NCBI GenBank assembly: GCA_964489525.1
Contig: CAZAYY010000004.1
Coordinates: 1-64,000, forward strand
Reading direction: 5' to 3'
Length of the DNA: 64,000 bases
From: CAZAYY01 sp964489525
GTDB lineage: Bacteria; Chloroflexota; Anaerolineae; Anaerolineales; JABWBV01
In this document: positions 40,363 through 47,766 of the stretch, piece by piece
Numbering within the stretch: position 1 is the stretch's first letter
Layout: each line of letters starts with the position of its first letter
Notes under the pieces: model-generated
What the model was told of the DNA's origin: nothing
What the model saw: only the letters and a program-made list of their open reading frames with translations
Databases searched by the model: none
Made by a program: the position numbers and the translations under genes

Positions 40363-41394
40363 TCACCGGCGGTTTGCTCCACATGATTCCCGAATGATTA
40401 ATTCGGTCTCAAATAAAAGCCGCCGGGGAGGCTCGGTTCCCTTTTCGATCAGGTCGATCAGGGTTTCCACTGCTTTGATACCAAAACGTAAGATCGGCTG
40501 GCGAATGGTAGAAAGGGGTGGGTTGGCATACCGGGCCGGTGGCAGGTCATCATACCCCATGATGGCAATGTCCTCTGGAATTGCGAGATTGGCTTCCCGA
40601 ATGGCGCGAATAGCGCCCAGGGCCATGGTGTCTGAAGCGCAAAAAATGGCTTCGGGCTGGTGGGCTAACATTCGCCGGGTTGCATAGTAACCGCCTTCTT
40701 CTGTGAAATCGCCTTCTACTACCCATTCTGCTTTGAAGGGCAGTTTGCGGTCTTGCATGGCTTTCTCGTAGCCAATTTTCCGGTCGGTACCTGGGCGGTT
40801 GTCGTGGGGGCCAGCCAGGTGGAAAATCCTGCGGTAGCCCAAGCGGGCCAGATGACTGACCGCAGAATAAGAGCCGGATTGGTTGTCCACATCCATGTAA
40901 TTTAAGGATTCGTCCATATGAACCAGGCGTCCCAGGACGAGGAATGGGATTTGCCCCTGTTTCATTTGAGGGATAATCGGGTCAATGTCCGTGGTGGCCT
41001 GGACGATGACGCCATCCAAAAAGCCGCTTTGGCTGATTCGCTGGGTTAGTTTTTTTTCATCGTCTTCGGTATGGAACAAGAATAGGGACAGGGTGTAGTT
41101 TTGTTCGTTGCAAGCCTGGGCAATACCCTGAGTGAGACGGGCAAAGTAGGGATCGGAGAAGAATGTGGCTACGCTGCGCGGGATGACCAGACCAATGATG
41201 CCAGTGCGCTGCGAAGCTAACGAACGGGCTGCCTGGTTGGGCTGGAACCCGGTTTCTTTGATGACTGAGAGCACATGAGAACGGACTTCGTCCTTGACGT
41301 TCGGGTTGTTATTGATCACACGGGAGACCGTGGACCGGGATACCCCAGCCAGTTTACCAATTTTTTCAAGTGTGAGTGCTTCTCTCGTTTTCAC
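40363..41394 (-). CDS. LacI family transcriptional regulator of the glucan locus
   Basis: A 343-residue regulator. The N-terminal helix-turn-helix LEKIGKLAGVSRSTVSRVINNNPNV (residues about 9-33) with the hinge helix FQPNQAARSLASQRT is typical of the LacI family and is followed by a periplasmic-binding-protein-like sensor (IGLVIPRSVATFF, GFLDGVIVQATTD, HLAGPHDNRPGTDRK). Sugar-binding residues cannot be assigned. The gene stands directly upstream of the glucan operon on the same strand. Two palindromes of the same sequence lie upstream of it and one before the SBP gene, so it probably represses both itself and the operon until an oligosaccharide binds. Confidence 0.93.
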   Translation of the reverse strand: MKTREALTLEKIGKLAGVSRSTVSRVINNNPNVKDEVRSHVLSVIKETGFQPNQAARSLASQRTGIIGLVIPRSVATFFSDPYFARLTQGIAQACNEQNYTLSLFLFHTEDDEKKLTQRISQSGFLDGVIVQATTDIDPIIPQMKQGQIPFLVLGRLVHMDESLNYMDVDNQSGSYSAVSHLARLGYRRIFHLAGPHDNRPGTDRKIGYEKAMQDRKLPFKAEWVVEGDFTEEGGYYATRRMLAHQPEAIFCASDTMALGAIRAIREANLAIPEDIAIMGYDDLPPARYANPPLSTIRQPILRFGIKAVETLIDLIEKGTEPPRRLLFETELIIRESCGANRR

Positions 41395-41408
41395 AACCTG
41401 ATCCTTGA

Positions 41409-41422
41409 TGGGAGCGCTCTTT
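41409..41422. promoter_or_regulatory. LacI-type operator B
   Basis: TGGGAGCGCTCTTT, the same core GGGAGCGCTC as in the other two sites but with a weaker right half. It lies 15-28 nt upstream of the regulator start codon, in the leader of its mRNA. Confidence 0.6.
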
Positions 41423-41491
41423 CGGGCATTGGTTTGTGCGATTTCAAATTAATTCGCATTGAGCAAGAAACCCTGAAAAACAGGTGTTCTT

Positions 41492-41505
41492 TGGGAGCGC
41501 TCTCA
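41492..41505. promoter_or_regulatory. LacI-type operator C
   Basis: TGGGAGCGCTCTCA, palindromic except for one pair, lies directly downstream of the predicted transcription start of the regulator gene (-10 box at 41524-41519). Binding there should block transcription, giving autoregulation. Confidence 0.75.
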
Positions 41506-41518
41506 ATCTATTGAAGTT

Positions 41519-41546
41519 ATTTTAACAGAGATTTAATCTCTGTCAA
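41519..41546 (-). promoter_or_regulatory. Consensus promoter of the LacI-type regulator with an inverted repeat in the spacer
   Basis: On the minus strand TTGACA (41546-41541), a 16-nt spacer and TAAAAT (41524-41519) form a near-consensus sigma-70 promoter. The spacer and part of the -35 box contain the 8-bp inverted repeat ACAGAGAT/ATCTCTGT (41525-41532, 41536-41543), unrelated to the GAGCGCTC sites. A second regulator might bind there. The remaining 41547-41679 holds nothing recognisable. Confidence 0.75.
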
Positions 41547-41679
41547 GGGTTTTTCTCATCATGTTCAAAATTTGCTTGGAGGGGCTGCGGGTGTGTGGTT
41601 ACAGCTCTCGAAGCCCCGGTAGTGCAAACATAAGGGCTGGACCGGAAAAGTGGGCGGCAAATTTGGGTTTTGCAGTCAT

Positions 41680-42012
41680 TTAATCGCGGTAAGGCAGGTA
41701 ATCTTCCCGTACCGGCGAAAACACCTCAATGACCACGGTGTCTTCCAGGACTTCAACTTCGTGTTCAGTGCCTCCCGGGATGGACCAGCTGTCGCCAGGG
41801 TGGGTGTCGTAGGCCTGGTCACCAATCACCAGCCGGAAGTGGCCGGAGATCATATAGCCGGTTTGCTCGTGGGGATGGGAATGGCGGGGCAGGCCGCAGC
41901 CTTTTTGGAGAAAAATTTCGGCCAGGAGGGTGCGCTCGCCGACGACCCGGGTTTTGATGCCCACGCCGGGCAAGAGGGGATGGTATTCTCGATCGGTTTT
42001 ACTGCGAAACAT
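41680..42012 (-). CDS. Small single-domain cupin protein
   Basis: A 110-residue protein with both cupin motifs. Motif 1 is GLPRHSHPHEQTGYMISG (the two metal histidines and the glutamate-position residue in HSHPHEQ), motif 2 is HPGDSWSIPGGTEHEVEV with the third histidine. The metal-site pattern is intact. Proteins of this type bind or isomerise small molecules, quench toxic compounds or act as sensors, and the function here is unknown. It lies 13 nt behind the GNAT gene on the same strand, so the two may be co-transcribed. Confidence 0.85.
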   Translation of the reverse strand: MFRSKTDREYHPLLPGVGIKTRVVGERTLLAEIFLQKGCGLPRHSHPHEQTGYMISGHFRLVIGDQAYDTHPGDSWSIPGGTEHEVEVLEDTVVIEVFSPVREDYLPYRD

Positions 42013-42025
42013 GGCTGCTCCTTTT

Positions 42026-42931
42026 TTACCACCGCTTGATCCAGGCCTGGGCGGTATAGGCTAACTTGAACCCCAGTTTTTGATAGAAGATTTGATCAGA
42101 CCCAACATAAGCAATTTCAGCGCCTGCTTCCCCACAGCGGCGAATGCCTTCCAGCGCGGCCGCTTTGCCCAACCCCAGCCCGCGGTAAGCCGGGTCGGTA
42201 GCCATGGGTTCCAGATAAGCGAACTTGCCGGTTTCTTCGAGGAACATGCCGCAGAAGGAGGCAAATTCCCCATCGGGTGCGACAGCGGCAATCTTAAGCG
42301 CTCGCCGGGCTTTGGGCGTGTCAAACATGTACCGCCTGCTTTCGAACTCTTCTTGGTTCATGGGCACATCATCCCCATGGTCAAAGCCGCGCCACATGAC
42401 CTTGTGAACCTTTACCCAGTCGCACTCTTCGGCCAGGCTTGTCAGGCGGAACCCCTGGGGCAGCACGACCGGTGGGAAGGGCCTGGGAATCTCCAGCCGC
42501 GAGATGGGCCGTTGGGATTCTGGGTCCAGGGTATAGCCCTTCTCTCTAACCAGGTTAGCAAACGGGAGATCGAAATCGGGGATGTAGGCCACCAGGTAGG
42601 GTCGTTCATTCCTTTGGGAAATGCCAGCCAGGTTTTCTTCTGCAAAGGCGAGCATCTCGCCATGCAGGTGACGGTAATCGGGGTGAAATTGAAAAAACGC
42701 CTCTCCCAGCCGGCCTTCATAGTGACACACCGCAACCAGCTCCCCGGCGGCTTCCCAGATGCCGATTTTCCCCAGGGCGGTGCTGTCCAGCCCTGGGTGA
42801 AAGTGCATGTATTCCCAGGCGGGTTCCAGCCAGTTGCCGTCCAGGTTGCCGGGCTGGTGGTGGGCAATCAGGAACTGGCTGACACGCTGGTAGTCGCTTT
42901 CGGGTTGGTAATAACGAAATTGGGTTTTCAT
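42026..42931 (-). CDS. GNAT family acetyltransferase, tandem-domain
   Basis: A 301-residue protein with two GNAT-like halves. The C-terminal half has the acetyl-CoA motif MATDPAYRGLGLGKAAALEGIRRC and the closing YVGSDQIFYQKLGFKLAYTAQAWIKRW, both typical. The N-terminal half (FLIAHHQPGNLDGNWLEPAWEYM ... ELVAVCHYEGRLGEAFFQFHP) resembles a degenerate GNAT domain. The substrate is unknown. The promoter is probably in the repeat-bearing stretch 42987-43023 upstream. A cupin gene follows closely. Confidence 0.87.
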   Translation of the reverse strand: MKTQFRYYQPESDYQRVSQFLIAHHQPGNLDGNWLEPAWEYMHFHPGLDSTALGKIGIWEAAGELVAVCHYEGRLGEAFFQFHPDYRHLHGEMLAFAEENLAGISQRNERPYLVAYIPDFDLPFANLVREKGYTLDPESQRPISRLEIPRPFPPVVLPQGFRLTSLAEECDWVKVHKVMWRGFDHGDDVPMNQEEFESRRYMFDTPKARRALKIAAVAPDGEFASFCGMFLEETGKFAYLEPMATDPAYRGLGLGKAAALEGIRRCGEAGAEIAYVGSDQIFYQKLGFKLAYTAQAWIKRW

Positions 42932-42988
42932 CGGATTTCCTTGGATGGCGGGGGCAATTGGCCCCTGCGTGCAGAGGCTTACTTCTAT

Positions 42989-43023
42989 TATATATGATAT
43001 CCGTATATATATGATATCCGTAT
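42989..43023. repeat. Tandem 17-bp repeats with a -10-like box upstream of the GNAT gene
   Basis: The 18-mer TATATATGATATCCGTAT occurs at 42989-43006 and 43006-43023, so the two copies share one base and repeat every 17 bp. Each contains the palindrome GATATC. On the minus strand TATAAT (42992-42987) lies at its downstream edge, about 55 nt before the GNAT start. It may be a promoter with binding sites or a simple AT-rich repeat. The remaining 277-nt interval has no gene. Confidence 0.55.
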
Positions 43024-43208
43024 TCAGGCGGATGGAGGGGCGAAAATTGAGGAAGGCGAAGAAAACCTGTCAGGTTAGAGGTGTGGCGGGCGGGTGAATG
43101 GATTGGCATTCAGGTACGGGGGGCTACATAAGGGAAGGCACGACGAAAGTCGGGACTACATGGGAGATGCAATGCGGGGCTTGTTTTGAAACCCCGGTTA
43201 CCCTCCCT

Positions 43209-43535
43209 TCAACCGGTTTTTGTGCTTGTCTGCGCCCAGGCCAGGTAGGCGGGGAGGCCCTGGGTTATGGGAAGTTGGATGATTTCGGGCACCTGGTAGG
43301 GGTGGTTTTGGAGAATGGTCTGCTTCACTTCGGGGTAAAGAAACGGCCGGGTTTTGATGAGCAGGAGATATTCGGTTTCTTCATGGATTTGTCCCTGCCA
43401 GGTGTAATGGCTGGTAATGGGTAGGCGCTGGACACACGCCGCAAGGTTTTGGTTAACCAAAACCTGGGCGATTTTTTGGGCATCTTCCAGGGTGGCTGTG
43501 GCGGTCATGATCACGCATAAGGGCTGGTCTTCCAT
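43209..43535 (-). CDS. cutA: CutA1 divalent-ion tolerance protein
   Basis: A 108-residue protein with the CutA signature: VIMTATATLEDAQKIAQVLVNQNLAACVQ at the start, YTWQGQIHEETEYLLLIKTR in the middle, and NHPYQVPEIIQLPITQG near the end. The family forms very stable trimers of ferredoxin-like fold and has been linked to copper tolerance and signal transduction, though its precise role remains unclear. The length is normal. AGGAGG with a small spacer precedes the start. It stands alone between the GNAT gene and the convergently placed region before the CAP/LysM gene. Confidence 0.93.
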   Translation of the reverse strand: MEDQPLCVIMTATATLEDAQKIAQVLVNQNLAACVQRLPITSHYTWQGQIHEETEYLLLIKTRPFLYPEVKQTILQNHPYQVPEIIQLPITQGLPAYLAWAQTSTKTG

Positions 43536-43669
43536 TGAGGTTCCTCCTGGGGGTAGGGTGTGTTGAGTTTCACTGGATTTTACATCAAATCCGCCAATGG
43601 GAAGCGCCTAGAGAAGTTTAAAAGGGGGAAATCTGACAGAATTTTAAGCCACCTCCAATCCGCCTGGAC

Positions 43670-43675
43670 TATAAT
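43670..43675 (+). promoter_or_regulatory. TATAAT -10 box of a leaderless CAP/LysM gene
   Basis: A perfect TATAAT is followed by exactly six nt (GCAGCT) and the ATG at 43682. No Shine-Dalgarno fits. Transcription should start close to the A of the ATG. Confidence 0.6.
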
Positions 43676-43681
43676 GCAGCT

Positions 43682-45178
43682 ATGAAAAGAACTTCGGCTG
43701 CACTTCTTTTGCTCATTGCTTTTCTGCTTGGTTTTGCCAACATCCCCTGGGGGAAAGCTGCACCCGCCCCCGTCCCGGCACAATCCGGGGTGACCGCTTA
43801 CGACCTGATAAACGCCATGAACGCCCTTCGGGTGGGGTACGGCCTGCCTGCGTTGATTGTGGACCCGATTGTGATGGCGGTTTCCCAAAATACCGCTGAA
43901 ATCATGGCCGCCAGCAAACTCTCCTGGCACATTGGCAATGTGCGCGGGCGCATCCAGGCGGCCGGATATGGCGGTGGGGCGACGGTTTGGGCGACGGAAA
44001 ACTTTGCAGCGGGTAAAACGATTGGCCTGGACGAAATTATGTACTACTGGTCAGATTATGACCACATGCTCCCGGCCATTATCCCGGCGTACTGCCACGT
44101 GGGTGCGGGGATTGCCACCGCGTCCGATGGCACCATTTATTACGTGCTTCAGGCGGCGTATACGGATGTCAATTCCTGCGGGGAATACAAAAATGTGGCC
44201 AATCCCCCTGCGGAGCCAGGCGGTTCGAGCGCCCCTTCAGCGCCAGCTGGCACACCTGCACCCCTGCCGGTTTCTCAGGTGATTGTCCCGGTAAAAACGG
44301 CCACCCCGGATGCAGATGGCAACACCTATCATATCGTCCAGCCCGGCCAATCGTTCTGGTCTATCGCCATCGCTTACCGCACAACGATCAAAGACCTGGA
44401 GTATTGGAACAACCTTTCCCGTGAACAGGGCCTTGCTGTGGGGCAAAAATTGTTGATCCCAGGAGAAAACACTGCCGGGTATGCCACCCCAACCCCGGTC
44501 GGGATGGTGGTTCCCAGCACCCCGGCTGCCGATGGCCGGATTATCCATGTAGTTGAACCCTATCACAACCTGACCACAATTTCCGAGGCATACAAGGTTC
44601 CCCTGCAAACCATCCTGGCCCTGAACGGCATCCAGTCGGATAGTGTGCTCCGGATTGGACAGGAACTGTTAATTTACCCCGGCGATATCACACCCAGCGC
44701 CACCCCGCGCCCGCTGACACCGGTGGAGCGGCTGACACCCGCAGCAGACGGGCGTTATTATCACACCGTTGGCACGGGTGAAACCCTGACCTGGATTGCG
44801 GGGTACTACGGCATCCCACTGGCCGATTTGCTGCGCTGGAATGGCCTGACCATGTCCAGCATCATCCGCCCAGACCAGACCCTATTATTGGAAGTGACGC
44901 CCCCCGTTCCCACGCCAACCGCGACCTCAACCCTGGTGCCGGTGACCCCAACATCTACGCCCTCACGCACCCCCACTTTCACGGCAACCCCTCTTGAGCA
45001 GCAATCGCAAACCCCTTTATCGGCGGTAGTCACCGGGCAGGCGGTAGTTGAGCCTTCAACTGAGGTCAGTCCGGCTTCTGGCTTGCTGCCGCTAGGGATC
45101 GGGTTGTTTATCCTGGGCGCTGCCTTATTCTTTTTCTTGTTCTACACTTCAAAGGCAGCGCCCAAAGAATCGCTGTAG
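43682..45178 (+). CDS. Secreted CAP/SCP domain protein with three LysM repeats and C-terminal anchor
   Basis: A 498-residue exported protein. A signal peptide (SAALLLLIAFLLGFANIPWGKA) is followed by a CAP/SCP-like domain (residues about 36-165: LINAMNALRVGYGLPALIVDP, AYCHVGAGIATASDGTIYYVLQAAY). Three LysM modules follow: YHIVQPGQSFWSIAIAY near 217, IHVVEPYHNLTTISEAY near 284 and YHTVGTGETLTWIAGYY near 359, which bind peptidoglycan or chitin-type glycans. A Thr/Pro-rich stretch leads to a C-terminal membrane helix (GLLPLGIGLFILGAALFFFLFY). It is probably cell-wall associated. The gene appears leaderless, with TATAAT six nt before the ATG. Confidence 0.9.
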   Translation: MKRTSAALLLLIAFLLGFANIPWGKAAPAPVPAQSGVTAYDLINAMNALRVGYGLPALIVDPIVMAVSQNTAEIMAASKLSWHIGNVRGRIQAAGYGGGATVWATENFAAGKTIGLDEIMYYWSDYDHMLPAIIPAYCHVGAGIATASDGTIYYVLQAAYTDVNSCGEYKNVANPPAEPGGSSAPSAPAGTPAPLPVSQVIVPVKTATPDADGNTYHIVQPGQSFWSIAIAYRTTIKDLEYWNNLSREQGLAVGQKLLIPGENTAGYATPTPVGMVVPSTPAADGRIIHVVEPYHNLTTISEAYKVPLQTILALNGIQSDSVLRIGQELLIYPGDITPSATPRPLTPVERLTPAADGRYYHTVGTGETLTWIAGYYGIPLADLLRWNGLTMSSIIRPDQTLLLEVTPPVPTPTATSTLVPVTPTSTPSRTPTFTATPLEQQSQTPLSAVVTGQAVVEPSTEVSPASGLLPLGIGLFILGAALFFFLFYTSKAAPKESL

Positions 45179-45187
45179 TTGTAAGCC

Positions 45188-46075
45188 CTACGCAGGTGCG
45201 CCTTGCAGGGATTCGGCCGGGTTGCGCCGGGCAATCCAAAAAGCAAAAGCAAAACCAGACATCAGCATCCAGATGGCATACAGGCCGGGAATCACGGCCA
45301 TTTCGCTGCTGCCCAGGATGGTCATGGCGACGGTGATCGCCACCGTCGAGTTCTGCAGACCCATTTCAATGGAAATGGTGGTAGACTGCACCCGGTTGAT
45401 GCCCGCCAGCTTGGCCACGTAAAACCCAATGGCCAGGGCGGCCAGGTTCAGGGTGATAAAGGCTGGGGCAAAGCGAGGCCCGTCGCGCACAATGGTTTCC
45501 CAGTTTTGGACCATCAAAGCAAAAATGACCAGGAACAGAAAAAGGGTTGCGAAAATCCGGCTGAAGCGTTTGCTTTTTTCGGCAAATTCAGTTTTCCACC
45601 GGCGAATACCCATGCCCACCAGCACAGGAATCACCGTGAGTACAGCCACCTGGATCATCGTATCGGCAACCGGGAAAGTGATGTCCAGTTCACCGCTGCC
45701 GTAGAAGGGGTAGGCAATTCCCAGCAAAAAGGGAATGGTCAGCCAGGCGAGCATGTTTGAAATTGCGGTCAGGGTAACGGAAAGCGCCCGGTCTCCATCT
45801 GCAGCATGGACAATCAGGTTAGAAGTTGCCCCCCCAGGAGATGCCGCCAGCAAGATGATGCTGATGGCATAAATGGGTGCCAGCGAGAACCCGCTGGCAA
45901 CGGCAAACCCGAGCACAGGCAGCAAAATAATTTGGCAAAGGAGCCCAACCAACACCTGCCTGGGCTGGGTGAAAACGCGTTTGAAATCTGCCACGCCCAG
46001 GGTCATGCCCAGCGCAACCATGATGATGACAATCGCAAGGGGAAGGATAACGGATGAAAGAATACTCTCTTGCAT
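45188..46075 (-). CDS. Bile acid:sodium symporter family (BASS) transporter
   Basis: A 295-residue membrane protein with about nine to ten helices. GMTLGVADFKRVFTQPRQVLVGLLCQ at the start, the ILLAASPGGATSNLI crossover segment, and IEMGLQNSTVAITVAMTIL near the C-terminus are signature parts of the BASS/NTCP family. Family members move bile acids, pantoate, pyruvate or other organic anions with sodium; the substrate here is not predictable. AAGGAG precedes the ATG. It ends 9 nt behind the convergent CAP/LysM gene and stands divergent to the MacAB-like operon. Confidence 0.92.
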   Translation of the reverse strand: MQESILSSVILPLAIVIIMVALGMTLGVADFKRVFTQPRQVLVGLLCQIILLPVLGFAVASGFSLAPIYAISIILLAASPGGATSNLIVHAADGDRALSVTLTAISNMLAWLTIPFLLGIAYPFYGSGELDITFPVADTMIQVAVLTVIPVLVGMGIRRWKTEFAEKSKRFSRIFATLFLFLVIFALMVQNWETIVRDGPRFAPAFITLNLAALAIGFYVAKLAGINRVQSTTISIEMGLQNSTVAITVAMTILGSSEMAVIPGLYAIWMLMSGFAFAFWIARRNPAESLQGAPA

Positions 46076-46136
46076 GGTTTGGCTCCTTATATTAAGTTGT
46101 TCCTGAATGGGTTGGAATACCTGTGAGAGTTATAAC

Positions 46137-46148
46137 CCCAATATTGGG
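46137..46148. repeat. Perfect 12-bp palindrome CCCAATATTGGG
   Basis: A perfect 12-bp palindrome in the 269-nt divergent region between the symporter gene and the MacAB-like operon, 62 nt upstream of the symporter start. It could be an operator for that gene. Confidence 0.4.
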
Positions 46149-46261
46149 ATGAGGTCGCGTATGGTTTTCGTGATCATCTTGTCCCAAAATTCGAGGTCTA
46201 TTAGAAAATTAACTCGTGGGCTTGATGGGCAGCATTGTCCCAAGTTTTTTGGGTCCACTTC

Positions 46262-46301
46262 TTCACCACATCTTCACAACTCCTGTGCAATTTATTCACA
46301 G
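46262..46301 (+). promoter_or_regulatory. TTCAC direct repeats at 11-bp steps and CTGTG/CACAG inverted repeat before the MacA-like gene
   Basis: TTCAC occurs at 46262, 46273 and 46295, that is 11 and 22 bp apart and on the same helix face. The third copy is also the right half of CTGTG-N9-CACAG (46283-46301). Such direct repeats are typical of OmpR/PhoB-type response regulators. The start codon lies 44 nt downstream. The regulator is not in the window. Confidence 0.4.
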
Positions 46302-46344
46302 GGAGCGATTATCCTGAATAAACAAACATGAGGAGAAAATCGCG

Positions 46345-47760
46345 ATGAAAAAAGCCGGTTCCTGGTTTATCGTTCTGATCGTTGTTCTGGTTGCTGCTGC
46401 AGCCGCATATTCCTATTACACGACCGTTTATTTACCAGCCCAAACCCCGCCGGAACCGAGTTTTCAAACTGCCCGGGCTCGGACTGGGGATCTGGTGATA
46501 TCAATTTTTGGGGTAGGTGAACTGGTTCCACAGGGGCAGGGCAGTGCTGCTTTTTCCTCATCCGGAGTGGTTGCAGAAGTTCTGGCAGCGGCTGGGGATC
46601 GGGTTGAAGCTGGGCAGCTTTTGGCCCGTTTGGATGATACCAACGCACTGCTGCAGTTAACCCAAAGCCAACAAACCCTGCAAGACCTTTTTTCACCGGC
46701 TGCATTGCTGCAGGCAGAATTGGCAGAACTCAGTGCCGAGGTGGCTTACGAAAAGGCGCAGGGTGAACTGCAAACCCTGATCAGTCCGGCGGTCTGGCAG
46801 GCTGAGCAAAACCTTGCGAATGCCCAGCAAGCGCTGGCGAGCGCATCGGGGGCAGCTGCACAGGCTGAAGCCAGGTCTGCGATTGAACTTGCAGAGGCCA
46901 CCCTAGCCCAGGCATTGCTGGACTATTCAACGTTATACCTGCCTGCCATCTTTACCAGACCCTTTACCAACCCTACAACCGGTGAAAGCGAGCGCGGGGT
47001 TTTTCCGCCTTCTGCAGCCGAGATTGCCCTGGCTCGGACCAAACTGGAGCTTGCCAGCGTAACATTGGAAGAGTCCCGGGCTTATGCCGCGGTTCTATCC
47101 CAGGGTATTCCCTGCGACGCGAATGGGGAACTGACATACGATGCCCCCCTGCCGAACAAGGTGGACCAGGCCTGTCAATCTATCCGCAGCGCCACGCTGG
47201 CGATTGAAAAAACTCGGCTGCTGGCCCCACTTTCGGGTACGCTGACCAGTTTTAACCTGGTTGCCGGCCAGCAGGTCGGCGTGAATCCGGTTGCCACAGT
47301 TGCCACACTGGACCAGCTGACGGTCAAGGTGTATGTTGACGAAGTAGACCTCGCTTCATTGCGGGTTGGCCAGCGGGTTTTGGTGGCCTTCAACGCTTTT
47401 CCCGACGAAAGTGTGTCGGGCTCGGTCCGGGTCATTGAGCCAACCCTGCAGAACATTGGGGGTACCCTGGCTGCTGTTGCCTGGGTGGATTTGGATGAAC
47501 CAGATTCGATGACCCTTTATGCTGGTATGGGGGCCGAGGTCGAAATCATCGCCGGTGAGGCGCTTGGGACCGTGTTGGTACCTGTGCAGGCGATTCGTGA
47601 ACTTGCCCCGGGTTCTTATGCCGTCTTTGTGGTGGGAGAAGATGGCGCTTTGAGATTGACGCCGGTTTCAGTGGGTTTGAGCGATTTTGCCAATGCTGAA
47701 ATTCTGGCCGGGTTGAAGGCGGGTGATATTGTCAGCACAGGCGTTGTGGAAACCAGGTAA
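46345..47760 (+). CDS. MacA/HlyD-type periplasmic adaptor (membrane fusion) protein
   Basis: A 471-residue protein with one N-terminal membrane helix (WFIVLIVVLVAAAAAYSYY) and an extracytoplasmic part. The biotinyl-lipoyl-like halves are SSSGVVAEVLAAAGDRVEAGQLLARLDD and LLAPLSGTLTSFNLVAGQQV, flanking a long helical hairpin rich in Gln, Ala and Leu (residues about 100-290). A beta-barrel part follows (TVKVYVDEVDLASLRVGQRVLVAFNAFPDE). GAGGAG lies 9 nt before the ATG. It is the first gene of an adaptor-ATPase-permease-lipoprotein operon that resembles MacAB efflux or peptide/lipid export systems. The exported compound is unknown. Confidence 0.9.
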   Translation: MKKAGSWFIVLIVVLVAAAAAYSYYTTVYLPAQTPPEPSFQTARARTGDLVISIFGVGELVPQGQGSAAFSSSGVVAEVLAAAGDRVEAGQLLARLDDTNALLQLTQSQQTLQDLFSPAALLQAELAELSAEVAYEKAQGELQTLISPAVWQAEQNLANAQQALASASGAAAQAEARSAIELAEATLAQALLDYSTLYLPAIFTRPFTNPTTGESERGVFPPSAAEIALARTKLELASVTLEESRAYAAVLSQGIPCDANGELTYDAPLPNKVDQACQSIRSATLAIEKTRLLAPLSGTLTSFNLVAGQQVGVNPVATVATLDQLTVKVYVDEVDLASLRVGQRVLVAFNAFPDESVSGSVRVIEPTLQNIGGTLAAVAWVDLDEPDSMTLYAGMGAEVEIIAGEALGTVLVPVQAIRELAPGSYAVFVVGEDGALRLTPVSVGLSDFANAEILAGLKAGDIVSTGVVETR

Positions 47761-47766
47761 GCCAAT

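Noticed and set aside
46180..46255. Repeated TTGTCCCAA words before the MacA-like gene as a link to the 5387-5421 inverted repeat
   Set aside because: The shared words are only about 8-9 bases and the surroundings differ, so a common origin is not supported.
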